64,000 bases of DNA from Streptomyces sp. NBC_00433 (GCA_036015235.1 CP107926.1:5537501-5601500); one strand, 5' to 3'. Shown: positions 1 to 9,809, counted from the stretch's first letter. A program made the numbers and translations. The notes: a model not told the origin generated them from the sequence alone.

Positions 1-997
1 CCTCCGTGCGGCGCAGCAACTCGGCTACCCAGTAGGGTACCGGGCGCTCCTCCAACGGGCGCCGCAGCCGGTGATCGATGCCGTGTGCGTGCAGCAGGTC
101 GGAGACCACAAGGGCCTGCTGGTTGTCACGGGTGAGGACGGCGCAAGTGTCGGAGAGGTCCCGCAGACTGGTCAGGGTGAGGTCGTCGTCCAGGCTGCCT
201 ATGCCGTTCGCCGGATCGAGAAGGAGGTCGCGCAGTTCGTCGTAGAGCGTTCCCGCCTCGTCCCGATCGCTCAGTTGCTGGAGACGCGGGCCGAGCGCCA
301 GCGCGACCCGGGCCTCGGTGGTCGTGGCCCGGAAGTTCCGAGTGAGGTGCAGCTCGACCAAGTCGTCGGGGTAGGAGCAGCGCAGCCAGTCGAAGAACCG
401 ACCGGTCTCGTCGGTGCGTTCGCTCAGGTTCTCGATCTGGAAGCCGTACACGGACTGGGCCGCGTCACCGACGACGGTGAAACCACAACTGTCCTGGTAC
501 CGGTCGAGAAGGGTCTCCACCAACTCGCGGCGCCCACCCAGCAGGTCCTGCACCTCGTCGATCACGACATGGGCGGGTGGGACCGCGTCTCCGATCTCCA
601 GCGCGCCCTTCTCGATCGCGCGGGTCGCAGCGGAGATCCGCTCGTCGAAGCCGACGGCTCCCCACTCGCCGTCCGGATGCGCCTGGCGGATCACCTCGTA
701 GGCCCATGCGTCGAACGTACGGGCGCGTACCCGAAGGGCTCGCTCCCCGTGCCGAGAGATTCGTTCGCGCAACTCCCGGGCGGCGGACCTGGAGAAGGTG
801 AGCACCAGGATCTCCGCGGCCCCCAGCGCCTGTTCGGGGTCCTCGTGACCGCACAGCGCGTCGAGTCGACGTACCAGGGTGTGGGTCTTCCCGGCACCGG
901 CGCCTGCGCTGACCAGGACGCGAGCGTCCCAAGGCTGCTCGACCACGGCCAGTTGCTCGTCGGTGAGCCGGGGGCTGTCCCGGTAGGCGTCGGTCAC
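1..997 (-). CDS. UvrD/PcrA-like SF1 helicase, partial at window edge
   Basis: Reading the minus strand from a GTG at 997 gives an open frame to the window edge (332 residues, C-terminus missing). It shows a Walker A (SAGAGAGKTHT, about residues 30-40), a motif II DEVQD (147-151), a motif III-like GDAAQSVYGFQ (about 177-187) and the motif Ia-like LTFSRSAARELRERI. These are diagnostic of UvrD/PcrA/Rep-type 3'-5' DNA helicases that unwind or translocate on DNA using ATP. The GTG overlaps the TGA of the upstream helicase gene (GTGA), so translation is probably coupled and the two helicases likely act in one pathway. The context suggests DNA processing in a defence island rather than housekeeping UvrD. 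Whether a C-terminal nuclease is fused cannot be seen. Confidence 0.9.
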   Translation of the reverse strand, partial: MTDAYRDSPRLTDEQLAVVEQPWDARVLVSAGAGAGKTHTLVRRLDALCGHEDPEQALGAAEILVLTFSRSAARELRERISRHGERALRVRARTFDAWAYEVIRQAHPDGEWGAVGFDERISAATRAIEKGALEIGDAVPPAHVVIDEVQDLLGGRRELVETLLDRYQDSCGFTVVGDAAQSVYGFQIENLSERTDETGRFFDWLRCSYPDDLVELHLTRNFRATTTEARVALALGPRLQQLSDRDEAGTLYDELRDLLLDPANGIGSLDDDLTLTSLRDLSDTCAVLTRDNQQALVVSDLLHAHGIDHRLRRPLEERPVPYWVAELLRRTE

Positions 998-3900
998 TTC
1001 CGGCTCCAGAGGTGTTCGAACTCATTGAAGGCCAGATCGGTGTCGAAGTTGGTGACGTTGTCGCTGATGTTGAGGATCAGACAATTTTCCTTGCCTCCGT
1101 TCCGTGGTCCGCGCAATCCGCGACCGATCATCTGCTGGTACACGTTGGTGCTGTAGACCGGCCGGGCCACGACCACGGCACGCGTGGCCGGAGCGTCGAA
1201 TCCCTGGGTGAGCACACCGTAATTGGTGAGAACCCGGATACGTCCGCTTCGGAAGTTCTCAATGCGCGTACGACGGTCCTGTGCACTGGTCGTCGAGTCC
1301 ACGGCTGCTGACCGGACACCCCGGTCGTTGAGCATGGCCGCCAGGTACTTGGCGTGGTCGACCGAGGTGGCGAAGAGCAACGTCGGCCAGTCGGTGGGGA
1401 GTTCGGCCACCGAGTCGACGATGCGCCGACTGCGCGCGTGGTCGTCGGCGAGCCGCTGTTCAGCGGACCGGGAGAGCATGGCCATCCGTTCGGCGTGTGT
1501 CTTCTCGTCCCGTGTGAGTTCGATACTGCCGCCCTCAAGGGTGCGATGCTCGACCTGGGCGAGCATCCCCCAGTTCTGAAGATCGCTGTACGGGTCACCC
1601 GAGGGGAAGACTCCTTCGTCGAGGCGCCGATTACCGAAGCGGCCGGCCAGACGGCGGGTCTCCTCCTCGTTACGGTTCCGGAACGGGGTGGCGGTCAGAC
1701 CGAGCAGATGCCGGCCGGTCTCGTACTGGGTGAGTCCCAACTGACCCAGGATCCCGGTGTATCGCTTGGAGACGGCGGTGTGCGCCTCGTCCACGATCAC
1801 CAGGGCGGCCTGACGCAGCCAGGCGTACTGGTCGGTGCCGAGGCACCGCTCCAGCTTGGCGTCGGTGGCGACCACCAGGTGCGGGTGGTCGACGACATCG
1901 CCGACTTCGTTGGTGCTCCACAGGCGACTGATGGTCAGCGGCCGTTCGGCGCCGACCTTGCTCCAGACGAACTTCCAGCTCTGGACGGCCTGCTCGCACA
2001 GCTCCTCGGTCTGCGCGATCCACAGCAGCGGACCCTTGAGGTCACCGATCCGTTTCACCCAGCGGATCACGGCCTCAGCGGTGACCCGGGTCTTACCGGC
2101 GCCCGTGGGCAGGGACAGCATGCCGCGCTGGGGGGCCAGTCGGTCGAGCATGGTGGAGATGTTCCGAACCAGGTTCTCCTGGTATTCGTGCAGGCTCGGG
2201 AAGTCCCGAGGGCCCTCGACGGTCTCGAACGGGGGCGGGGAGGGAGTCCTCGAACCGGCGAAGGCGACAGGCAGCCTCAGTTCCGAGACGAACGCGATGG
2301 CCGCCGACGAACCTCCGTACGAGACAGGGGCGTTGGGGAAGCGCGCCTGGATGTCCCGGGCGTGCTGCTGGAGCACGCCGTCCCCGTGCGCGTTGAACGC
2401 CATCTGCGCGATCCGGTGCCCGGACGGCTCCACCCCGTTGGTCGCCAGCAGCTCGGCCTCCATCAATCCCTCGGGGAGGCCGAGCCGGAGAGCGTCCGCA
2501 TCGATCAGCAGCTCGATCTTGGTCACCACGTCCTCAGACTCACGCACCGCCTTCTGCGCCGCTTTCAGCTCGCTGTCCCGAGCCATACGGTCCTGGTGCT
2601 CCAGAATCGTGCGGCAACCGGTAGCACCGAGACCCAGATCGAGTTCGCGGTCGATGAGGCGCAGCATCGGTTCGGGGTCCAGAGGAACGCGGACCTTGAC
2701 GGTGCTGTCCTGGCGCACGGCGTCCAGGGGAGAGGCGTGCGTGCCGTTGGGCGTACGGGTGACCTCCTCCAGCTCACTGCACCTTTGCACCATGCTGTTG
2801 CGGTTCCCGCTGTTCAGACGCTGCCGCAGGGCGGGGAACAGCTCGACCAGCAGCACGGGGTCACCTTCCGGTACCTCGCGGGTCTCCCGGCTGATCACGT
2901 CGGCGTAGCGGAGCATGCCCCACTTCTCGATCATCAGCTCGGCGTCGTCAGTGGTCGGTACGAGCAGCGCCGGGAGTTGCTCGGCACGCAGCGCCTGGTA
3001 CTGAGGGGCTCCGACGGCGACGGTGATCTCACCGTCGGGCCGGGTTCCCCAGGCTTCGCCGATCCTGCAGCGGGTCAGGGAGTCCTCGGGGAAGTCCGCA
3101 CCGAACCGGGTCAGCATCACGTAGGTTGCGCCCACGAAGGAGTCGTCCTCGCTGCGGGTCACCTCATCGAGAAGCGTGTCCCATTGGTCGGCGGGAACTT
3201 CGTCGACGGTGGTCGGGAGCCGCAGCCTGCGGGCCTTCTCGGGAGAGATGTCGGCGACCGGCAGCACATCCCGGTAGTCGGCGAGCTGGGGTCCGACAGC
3301 CTCCTTCAGCGGCCTGATCCCTTGGGAGGTGGCGATCGTGCCGAACTTCCTCAGCATCCACCGGATCGGCGAGGGCACGGCCTGTCGGGTGTTGGTCTGT
3401 GCGCCGATCTGGCGCGTCCAGTTGTCCACCACGGCGTCGTCGGGCAGCACTTTCAGGAAGGCGGCACGGGATTCCTCGGAGAGGGCGCGGAAGAGGTGGA
3501 GCGGTCCGCCGATCGCGGCCCCCTCGACCTTCATCCGGTTCAATGCGGGGCGCGGGGCGCGACTGTCCAGGCCGCGCAGGTAGGCGGCGTGGAGGGCTTC
3601 ACGGTACTCCTCGAACCACACCTCGCCCTCCTGCGGCCGGACGCCGCCGGCCGGTCGTTCCCGCAGGCCGATCTGTGAGAAGAAGGGGGTGTCGTCGGAG
3701 TGGAACGCCATGTCGACCGCGATGCTCGGGTCGCGCTTCGCATCGGCCACGACACCCGGCAGCATGCAGTCCTCGATCGGCCGGAACCGACCGTCGGCGG
3801 TCCGCACCCGGAGCGTCGAGCGCGCAGCGGGCACCCTCTCCAGGACCTTGTGGGCCAGCCGACGCACCCCCGCCTGACGGAACAGCTCCCAGAACCGCTC

Positions 3901-5754
3901 CCAGTCCGAGTCGCTGTAGTGGTCGAAGCCCTGATCGAGGATGCTGACGAACCGGCCCTCGACATCAGCCTCCCGGATGCCCAGCACGTTGAGCGCGTGA
4001 GCCAGCGATGGGTCCTGGGCGAGCACGTCGACCAAGTACACCAGGGCCTCGCGTAGGCCGCCCTGGTCGGCACGGCGGAACACCTTGCCGTGCACGGGTG
4101 CGACGAGACCGTGCTCCTCGGTGAGCACGATGTGGGCCTTGCGGGCCTCCTCGGCATAGGGAGAGCCGTTCTCGATCATGTCCGCGAGGATGCGAACGGC
4201 CACTGCCGACGCCTCGGGGGTGCCGCTCTCGACCAGAGCCTCCAGCCATTCCCGGACATCGGTCCGCCCATGCCCGGCCGCGACGACGATGTGTTCGACC
4301 TTTCCGGAGCGCAGGGCGTCCGCCTCGGCACTCGGGTGGAGCCAGTTCGAAGGGCGCCCGGGGCACTCGTGCCACATTCGCAGCCAACCGGAGAGTTTTT
4401 TCAGGTCCCCGAGGCGCGGGTGGATCCTCAGCGCCGTCGGGACGCGCAGTACGCCGTCCTGGTCGGGCAGCGACGGGTGGTCCGCGGTGCGGGCCCAGAT
4501 CTCCCGGGTCAGAAACTCGTCCGCCCAGCTGATCGCCTCCTTGACCCGGCCGGGCAGGAGGGGGAGATAGGCGGCAGGGTCTTCGTCGGGTGCAAGGGCA
4601 TGGAGGGAGTCGACGACCAGCTTCGCCGACACCCTGATCATCTCCTGGTTGAAGGGAGAGGAGTCGAGGAGATTCTGGCGGTCCTCGTTCGTCTTCCAGG
4701 CGCCGTTGAGGATGCCGCTCAGCGACATCTCGTACTTGGTCGGGAAGAAGGACCAGAACTTGCCCCGTCCGCGTGATCGCGGGCTGACATACAGACCGCT
4801 CTCCGGGTCCTTCTCCAGGGCGGGGACGCCCCAGGCGAGGTCGAGGGAGAGTCGGTCGTGCAGTTCTCCGGCATCCGCGCGGGCGCTCGGACCGGGTTCG
4901 TGGGTGGTGGTGAACACGCGCCACCGGTCGGTGGCGACGGCCTTCCCGGTCCGCTCCTCGACGACGGTGTGCAGGTCGCCGGTCTGCCGGGCGGTCAGTG
5001 TCCGACGGGCCATGGGCCGTAGCCGGCGGTCCTCCAGCACGACCTTCGCGACGTGCGGCGAGAACAGTTGGAAGCCGGCGGGGAATTCCTCGCGGGGCTC
5101 TCCGTGGCTCTTGGCCCGTCCGCCGTGCATGTCGCGGCCCAACCGGTCATCCGCCTTCGGGAGCAGGGGCAGACGAACGACGGTGGTGGCCCAGTTCAAC
5201 AGCTCGTTCAGAACGTGATCGAAAGCGCGCTCGGCCCGGACGTCGAGAGGTCGAGCCATCCGCAGAACCGGGGCGTCGAACTCCGGGCCGTAGCGCGCCG
5301 TCACGCCGGGCACGGCCCTGATCTGCTCGGACGACCAGGTGCGATCGAATCCGAAACTTCCCGTGCTACTGAAGAATTCCGGTGCGTCGGTCACAACGAG
5401 AACCGATTTGACGCCCACCCCGAAACGCCCGATCTGGCCGCCACGCTTCTTCGACATGCTCATCCGGAGAATTGTCTCAGCGCCTTCCGGGGTCACCGGA
5501 TCACCCTCGTTCGCGCAGTACAAGTGGGTTTCCGTGAGGACGATATGAACTCGCCCACCCGACTCGCCAGACATTTCATCTGCTGCGTTCTGAACGAGCT
5601 CGAAAAGCTGGCGGTCGCCATATCCGCCCTGGGTGATACGGCGCTCGCCATTGGCATGCTCGGCTACGAGACCAGGGTCCACGGCGTAAGTCTGCAGGAC
5701 GCGCGAGGATTGTTCGAGGACGGTTTCAATTACCGAAGAGGACGAAGACGGCAC
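994..5754 (-). CDS. GHKL-ATPase/SF2 DEAH helicase fusion (1586 aa)
   Basis: A two-engine protein. The N-terminus carries a GHKL (HSP90/MutL/sacsin-like) ATPase fold: N-box ELVQNAADE (52-60), a G1-like NEGD (82-85) and G2 GRFGVGVK (109-116). The C-terminus (about 1188-1586) is an SF2 helicase with Walker A PTGAGKT (1216-1222), DEAH (1322-1325), motif III TATP and motif VI QMIGRGLRG (about 1541-1549). About 1000 residues between them have no motif I recognise. Start: GTG at 5754, with AGGAG about nine bases upstream. It overlaps the SF1 helicase gene by four bases. GHKL plus SF2 proteins beside methyltransferases and Vsr are known from MORC/MutL-type restriction systems; a DNA-defence motor is inferred. 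The 4.8-kb length with no frame break argues that it is functional. Confidence 0.9.
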   Translation of the reverse strand: MPSSSSSVIETVLEQSSRVLQTYAVDPGLVAEHANGERRITQGGYGDRQLFELVQNAADEMSGESGGRVHIVLTETHLYCANEGDPVTPEGAETILRMSMSKKRGGQIGRFGVGVKSVLVVTDAPEFFSSTGSFGFDRTWSSEQIRAVPGVTARYGPEFDAPVLRMARPLDVRAERAFDHVLNELLNWATTVVRLPLLPKADDRLGRDMHGGRAKSHGEPREEFPAGFQLFSPHVAKVVLEDRRLRPMARRTLTARQTGDLHTVVEERTGKAVATDRWRVFTTTHEPGPSARADAGELHDRLSLDLAWGVPALEKDPESGLYVSPRSRGRGKFWSFFPTKYEMSLSGILNGAWKTNEDRQNLLDSSPFNQEMIRVSAKLVVDSLHALAPDEDPAAYLPLLPGRVKEAISWADEFLTREIWARTADHPSLPDQDGVLRVPTALRIHPRLGDLKKLSGWLRMWHECPGRPSNWLHPSAEADALRSGKVEHIVVAAGHGRTDVREWLEALVESGTPEASAVAVRILADMIENGSPYAEEARKAHIVLTEEHGLVAPVHGKVFRRADQGGLREALVYLVDVLAQDPSLAHALNVLGIREADVEGRFVSILDQGFDHYSDSDWERFWELFRQAGVRRLAHKVLERVPAARSTLRVRTADGRFRPIEDCMLPGVVADAKRDPSIAVDMAFHSDDTPFFSQIGLRERPAGGVRPQEGEVWFEEYREALHAAYLRGLDSRAPRPALNRMKVEGAAIGGPLHLFRALSEESRAAFLKVLPDDAVVDNWTRQIGAQTNTRQAVPSPIRWMLRKFGTIATSQGIRPLKEAVGPQLADYRDVLPVADISPEKARRLRLPTTVDEVPADQWDTLLDEVTRSEDDSFVGATYVMLTRFGADFPEDSLTRCRIGEAWGTRPDGEITVAVGAPQYQALRAEQLPALLVPTTDDAELMIEKWGMLRYADVISRETREVPEGDPVLLVELFPALRQRLNSGNRNSMVQRCSELEEVTRTPNGTHASPLDAVRQDSTVKVRVPLDPEPMLRLIDRELDLGLGATGCRTILEHQDRMARDSELKAAQKAVRESEDVVTKIELLIDADALRLGLPEGLMEAELLATNGVEPSGHRIAQMAFNAHGDGVLQQHARDIQARFPNAPVSYGGSSAAIAFVSELRLPVAFAGSRTPSPPPFETVEGPRDFPSLHEYQENLVRNISTMLDRLAPQRGMLSLPTGAGKTRVTAEAVIRWVKRIGDLKGPLLWIAQTEELCEQAVQSWKFVWSKVGAERPLTISRLWSTNEVGDVVDHPHLVVATDAKLERCLGTDQYAWLRQAALVIVDEAHTAVSKRYTGILGQLGLTQYETGRHLLGLTATPFRNRNEEETRRLAGRFGNRRLDEGVFPSGDPYSDLQNWGMLAQVEHRTLEGGSIELTRDEKTHAERMAMLSRSAEQRLADDHARSRRIVDSVAELPTDWPTLLFATSVDHAKYLAAMLNDRGVRSAAVDSTTSAQDRRTRIENFRSGRIRVLTNYGVLTQGFDAPATRAVVVARPVYSTNVYQQMIGRGLRGPRNGGKENCLILNISDNVTNFDTDLAFNEFEHLWSRK

Positions 5755-5949
5755 TGCTCTGCTCTCCTGGATCGTGAAACTTCGAGCGAAATGTGCGAAC
5801 GGGGTTGGCGCGCGCCGGCTACAGTGTGAGCCGGCGCGTGCCTGTGTAGTACCGGTTCCTATCGGCTGTGTCGGAAGGGCTGCGGCGTCGAGTGGGGGAG
5901 AGAGTCCTGTCGCGAAGAGAGGCTGTGGCCTGGGGATTTCTACTTTTCC

Positions 5950-6138
5950 TCAGATGGCAGGGGGCTCGTCCGGCGGCAGCCCGGGGACCCTGCCGTCGGG
6001 AAAATCCTTCTCGGTGAGGCCGTAATCTTCAAGAATGTTCATAATTTCGGTCTCGGTCTTTGCCGCATGGATGTTCACCTCGAACGAACTCATCTCTCGA
6101 GACGACATCAAGTAGTCGTTGTAACCCTGTTCAATCAT
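5950..6138 (-). CDS. small hypothetical protein (62 aa)
   Basis: A 62-residue frame on the minus strand. The ATG at 6138 is preceded by AAGGGG ten bases upstream, a better site than the in-frame GTG at 6147, which sits almost on the Shine-Dalgarno. The protein is acidic, with several Met, Asn and Ile residues and a proline-rich tail (PGLPPDEPPAI). Its codons are clearly less GC-rich than its neighbours, which suggests recent acquisition or a non-housekeeping role. It lies between the two halves of the defence island and reads in the same direction as the helicase gene. I do not recognise a family; a peptide precursor, antitoxin or small inhibitor are only possibilities. It could also be non-coding. 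Confidence 0.45.
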   Translation of the reverse strand: MIEQGYNDYLMSSREMSSFEVNIHAAKTETEIMNILEDYGLTEKDFPDGRVPGLPPDEPPAI

Positions 6139-6172
6139 GATTGGCACACCCCTTATTCAGGCCACGCAGGGG

Positions 6173-6186
6173 TGTATTTTGATACA
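6173..6186. promoter_or_regulatory. candidate operator palindrome
   Basis: TGTATTTTGATACA is a perfect 5-bp inverted repeat around four bases, in an AT-rich pocket just upstream of the small minus-strand gene and about 480 bp upstream of the XRE-HTH gene. XRE control proteins typically bind such sites. The assignment to that protein is inferred. Confidence 0.3.
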
Positions 6187-6581
6187 GATTCCCCCGGCGA
6201 ACAGTGAGATTCTTTTCGGTCGATGCACACTAGCGGATGTGGATCCCATGTCGCCAGCCGTTTGTGGAATTGCTAAGTGTGGCGTAGGAGTGGCGGCCTG
6301 GTGTGCGGCTCTGTCTCCTGCTCCTGCGGGATTGAATTTGGGTGCACTTCTCCCCCTGCCGCCCATTCCCCCGGGTTCGGGTTCCTCAGCGGGATGGATT
6401 TCCCATCGGTATAACGATAGGGCGGTCACGTGGCGGGTGCAAGCCGAACTGCCCCCTTCTTGAGGGGAGTTGATCGTTCCGGTTGTGGAGGGTCCCGCCC
6501 CGCGGGGAGATACCGCCCATTGCGGGCAAACTGGGCACCGAGTTGAAGCTGATGTGGCCGATCGAGCCGATCAACTACCGG
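6187..6581. other. gene-poor intergenic segment
   Basis: About 400 bases of mixed composition, less GC-rich than the flanks, between the minus-strand small gene and the plus-strand HTH-ATPase gene. Frames exist on both strands but none has a convincing ribosome site or codon bias. It probably holds the divergent promoters of the island. Confidence 0.5.
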
Positions 6582-6611
6582 TTGACGCTGCTGCGCTTGT
6601 CAAATTAGCCT
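6582..6611 (+). promoter_or_regulatory. putative sigma70-type promoter
   Basis: TTGACG (6582-6587), 18-bp spacer, TAGCCT (6606-6611), close to the streptomycete housekeeping consensus. A start point near 6618 would place the upstream GTG at 6613 outside the transcript and favours initiation at 6664. Confidence 0.45.
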
Positions 6612-6663
6612 CGTGGCGCGCACCATGCGGTCGGCATGGGACGCCGAGGAGAGCAGGTGGGGC

Positions 6664-8817
6664 GTGGAGACAGGTGAGGAGTTCGGGCCTTGGTTGGCCC
6701 GACAGCTCAAGCTCGCAGGAAAGACGCAGGCTGAACTGGCCGACGAGCTCAACCTGACTCGAGCCGCTGTGTCCGCATGGATCACCGGCCGGTCGACGCC
6801 TCGCCCGACCGTCATGGCGGACATCGCCAAGGCGCTCGACACGGATGTGGGCACGGTGCACACTCGCACCACGGACACCCAGGCCGGCCTCCCGGTCACC
6901 TGGTACCACCGCCCCGGTTACCACGACGGTGGCCGCGACCTGGGTAATGCCGCAGCCTTCGCCTTCGATGCCGACGTGCAGGTGCTCGCGCGAGAGACGT
7001 GCCAGAACAGCCTGGACGAGCGGCTGACGGCGAACGGCCGTCCGGTCAAGGTCCGCTACACCTTGCATGAGCTCACCGGCGAAGCCCTGGACGCCTTCCG
7101 TGAGGCGATTCTTTGGAACGATCTCTTTCCGCACTACTCCGCCGTCTCGGCGACCGCCGGTAACCAGAAGGTCGGTCGGGTCGTGGACGCCGGTGTCCGC
7201 GACATGTACGAGAAGGGCCGCTTGGTCCTGCTGCGCGTCGATGACTACAACGCCTCCGGGCTCATCGGTGACGATTACTCGGACGGCAAGTTCGCCGCCG
7301 TGGTCAGACGCCAGTTGGAGAGCCTCAAGTCCGGTCCCGGCGCGGGTGGCTCGTACGGCCTGGGCAAGGCGACGTTGTGGGCCTCCAGCGCCCTCGGGCT
7401 CGTGTTCATCAACTCCACTCTCTCCGTGCCTCACGAGGGACGTACCGAGCGACGGGTCATCGGCCGTCTCGAACTGCCCTGGCGTGAGGTCGACGGCGAG
7501 TCGTACGCGGGCCCCGCCTGGTTCGGGCGGCCTGATCCCGACTCGCCCGGCGCCATGGTCGCCCGTTCCTGGTGGGCGGACGAGGAGGCCGTGGAGAGCT
7601 TGTATCTGACCCGGGAGAACGACGAACCCGGCACGTCCTTCCTCATCGTCGGCGCGCACGATGTGGCCGGCCTCGCGACGAACCTCTCCGACCCTGACGA
7701 CGTGCCCATCGGCGACGACGAGGGTGATGAGGACACGCGCGACATCAACAGGATGCACACAAGACTGGTCGAAGCACTGGGACGTGACTTCTGGGCCGCC
7801 ATGACCGGCGGGGGCAGCAGGCTCCCCCTCCTGGAGGTCTCCGTCCGTGCGCTGCGGAACGGCAAGGAGGTCGTGGCGGAGCAACAGGTGGACCCGTCTG
7901 TCGAGCAGCCCTCCCGGACCCGCGCCCTGAGGGCGTACTACGAAGGCACCACGGTGAATCGCCTCACCGAAGCCGGGCAGGTGGCGGCGCGGAATGTCCC
8001 GCTGAAGCTGCCGTTGTCCGGGGGCGCCCATGGGACGTTCGGTACGCACCAAGCGGTTCTGCTCGTCACCGAGGCCGAGGGGGACGGGGACGGGGCGAAG
8101 AACCGGATGCACTCGCTGCGCGGCAACCGCATGACCGTCAAGAGAACCGTGGTTCCGAGGCTGCCGACCAATACCAATCCTTTCCAAGCCGTTCTGCTGG
8201 TGGGGGAGGCAGCCGGAGAGACGGCCCCCTTCGCGAAGGAGGCCGAGGAATTCCTGCGTGCGGCAGAACCTCCCGAACACGACCGTTGGGGGCAGACGGA
8301 GGAGCTGACGCTGCGGTGGTCGCCGTCCGCGTACCGGCGGATCAACGCGCTGACCGCCGAGGCCAACAACGCGGTGAGAGAGCTTGTCGCACGGCAGAAG
8401 CGCAGTGGCGGCGAAGGCGGTGAGGCCCTGCGCAAGGCGTTGACGGTGCGAACGAGGCCCAAGGCCAAGACACCCACCGGCCCGGTGGTTCCGGTTCTGG
8501 ACGGGCTCGACGCGACGGTCGGCGACGGCGGGGAGTGGCGGATCACCGGCGAAGTGAGCATTCCGCGTGGCGACGAGATCGTTCCGATGGTGCCGGTGGC
8601 CCAACTGGACGTGCGCTCGGGGGGTCGTCCCAGGCTGGTCTGGGCGGAACTTGTGGGCGTCGAGGGCTGCGAGGCGGAGAACGGAACGCTGCGCTTCACA
8701 CCCGGCGCGCGGCGAGCGAAGTTTCGAGGAACCACCGACGTCACCAGCCACGCGGTCAGGACCACTCTCACCCGTCTCGTTGTCGAACTCCGCGCCGGCA
8801 AGGGGAGTGACGCGTGA
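6664..8817 (+). CDS. XRE-HTH fused to GHKL ATPase (717 aa)
   Basis: Residues about 5-65 form a classic XRE helix-turn-helix (KTQAELADELNLTRAAVSAW). It is followed by a GHKL ATPase: N-box ARETCQNSLDER (109-120), an aspartate/glycine segment resembling motif G1 (about 193-199) and a G2-type lid, GGSYGLGKATLW (228-239). The remaining 450 residues are unassigned. MORC/MutL-like ATPases of this kind occur in bacterial restriction clusters; the fused HTH suggests that the same protein controls its own operon, like a C protein. Start: GTG at 6664 with AGGAG about 12 bases upstream, preferred over the in-frame GTG at 6613 because of the promoter position. Its stop overlaps the next gene by four bases. 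Confidence 0.85.
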   Translation: METGEEFGPWLARQLKLAGKTQAELADELNLTRAAVSAWITGRSTPRPTVMADIAKALDTDVGTVHTRTTDTQAGLPVTWYHRPGYHDGGRDLGNAAAFAFDADVQVLARETCQNSLDERLTANGRPVKVRYTLHELTGEALDAFREAILWNDLFPHYSAVSATAGNQKVGRVVDAGVRDMYEKGRLVLLRVDDYNASGLIGDDYSDGKFAAVVRRQLESLKSGPGAGGSYGLGKATLWASSALGLVFINSTLSVPHEGRTERRVIGRLELPWREVDGESYAGPAWFGRPDPDSPGAMVARSWWADEEAVESLYLTRENDEPGTSFLIVGAHDVAGLATNLSDPDDVPIGDDEGDEDTRDINRMHTRLVEALGRDFWAAMTGGGSRLPLLEVSVRALRNGKEVVAEQQVDPSVEQPSRTRALRAYYEGTTVNRLTEAGQVAARNVPLKLPLSGGAHGTFGTHQAVLLVTEAEGDGDGAKNRMHSLRGNRMTVKRTVVPRLPTNTNPFQAVLLVGEAAGETAPFAKEAEEFLRAAEPPEHDRWGQTEELTLRWSPSAYRRINALTAEANNAVRELVARQKRSGGEGGEALRKALTVRTRPKAKTPTGPVVPVLDGLDATVGDGGEWRITGEVSIPRGDEIVPMVPVAQLDVRSGGRPRLVWAELVGVEGCEAENGTLRFTPGARRAKFRGTTDVTSHAVRTTLTRLVVELRAGKGSDA

Positions 8818-9809
8818 AGTTCTACCCGTACAAGCGGCTCAACCGGCCGGTCACGCTCAGGGTGACCTCGGTCTCCCTCAAGCTCGCCGACGGTACCCGC
8901 GACCAGTTGGAGACCACGGCGTACTCGACCCAACAGCAGGCTGTCGCGCTCGGCATCGCGGGCCACACGGACTGGGTGAGCGCCACGGTCGGTCTTTCGG
9001 CGACGCTGCCACCCGGGGCGAACGCGCCGGACGCGCCCTGGTCGGATCTGTGCGTCCTCGCCGTGCTGACGGACGGGGAGACCAACGTCCGTACTTCTGC
9101 GAATCTCACGCTCGACGCGGAGGGCGGCCGGGACTGGTCCGGCTCGCTGGAGGTGTTCCGTGACGATCACCTGGGTCGGGCCTCCCTCGCCGTGTACGCG
9201 GTCGGGACGGTGGACGGAGTGCGTGGACGGTCGATCGCCGAGACCGACCGGAACTGGATCATCGACACGGTTTCCGACGAGCCGGTCCATGGGCTCCGAC
9301 TGGACGTCCTGAAGGCCTCGTTCAAGAGAAGCTCCCGGGAGTGGCTCCAGGCTTACGCCGACGCTCCCTGGATCGTGGACACCTCGGCCAGAGTCCCCAT
9401 TGTGTTCGTGAACACCGATGTCGAAGGCGTCGTCGACCTGTTGGACAGCAGCGGCTCGGGTGTGGACAGCAAGGTGCGTGACCTTCTGGTCGCTCAGATG
9501 GCCACCGACGTCTGGACCGCGGTGTTTCACGGCGCCATCGGCGATCTGGAGGTGGAGCCAGGTGGCGGGCCGGTCTTCCCCACCGACTGGCAGGGTGAGG
9601 TGCTGCGGGAGATGCTCCCGGACGTGATTCCCGGCGTCCACGTAGAGGAGGCCCTACGGCAGGTCCATCGGCGGCGCACCGGCGACTCGGGCTGGGTGGA
9701 GCTGCAGACCCGTATCCATTACGCGGCGGTCCGCCGCACCGATGCGACCAGGGCGCTTGCCTTTGTCATCCGCAGTCTCGAACAGATGAACCGCGAGAGT
9801 GAGACGTGA
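8814..9809 (+). CDS. defence-island protein of unknown function (331 aa)
   Basis: The GTG overlaps the stop of the HTH-ATPase gene (GTGA), so the two are translationally coupled. No signal peptide, membrane segment or catalytic motif is visible. The N-terminal half looks beta-rich, with many alternating Val/Leu/Thr stretches, and the C-terminal third looks helical, ending in a basic HRRRTGDSG segment. The tight coupling implies a subunit or dedicated partner of the GHKL ATPase. It is one of the island's undescribed parts. I do not recognise a family and propose no reaction. Confidence 0.8.
   Translation: MKFYPYKRLNRPVTLRVTSVSLKLADGTRDQLETTAYSTQQQAVALGIAGHTDWVSATVGLSATLPPGANAPDAPWSDLCVLAVLTDGETNVRTSANLTLDAEGGRDWSGSLEVFRDDHLGRASLAVYAVGTVDGVRGRSIAETDRNWIIDTVSDEPVHGLRLDVLKASFKRSSREWLQAYADAPWIVDTSARVPIVFVNTDVEGVVDLLDSSGSGVDSKVRDLLVAQMATDVWTAVFHGAIGDLEVEPGGGPVFPTDWQGEVLREMLPDVIPGVHVEEALRQVHRRRTGDSGWVELQTRIHYAAVRRTDATRALAFVIRSLEQMNRESET

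Noticed and set aside
1354..3678. 774-codon plus-strand frame opposite the helicase
   Set aside because: Mirrors the 1586-aa gene, whose ATPase and helicase motifs are unambiguous. The translation is Gly/Arg/Val-rich with no motif.
6137..6463. 108-codon plus-strand frame in the island intergenic region
   Set aside because: Overlaps the better-supported small minus-strand gene; hydrophobic and Pro-rich with no ribosome site.
6571..8751. 726-codon minus-strand frame
   Set aside because: Antisense shadow of the HTH-GHKL gene created by high third-position GC.
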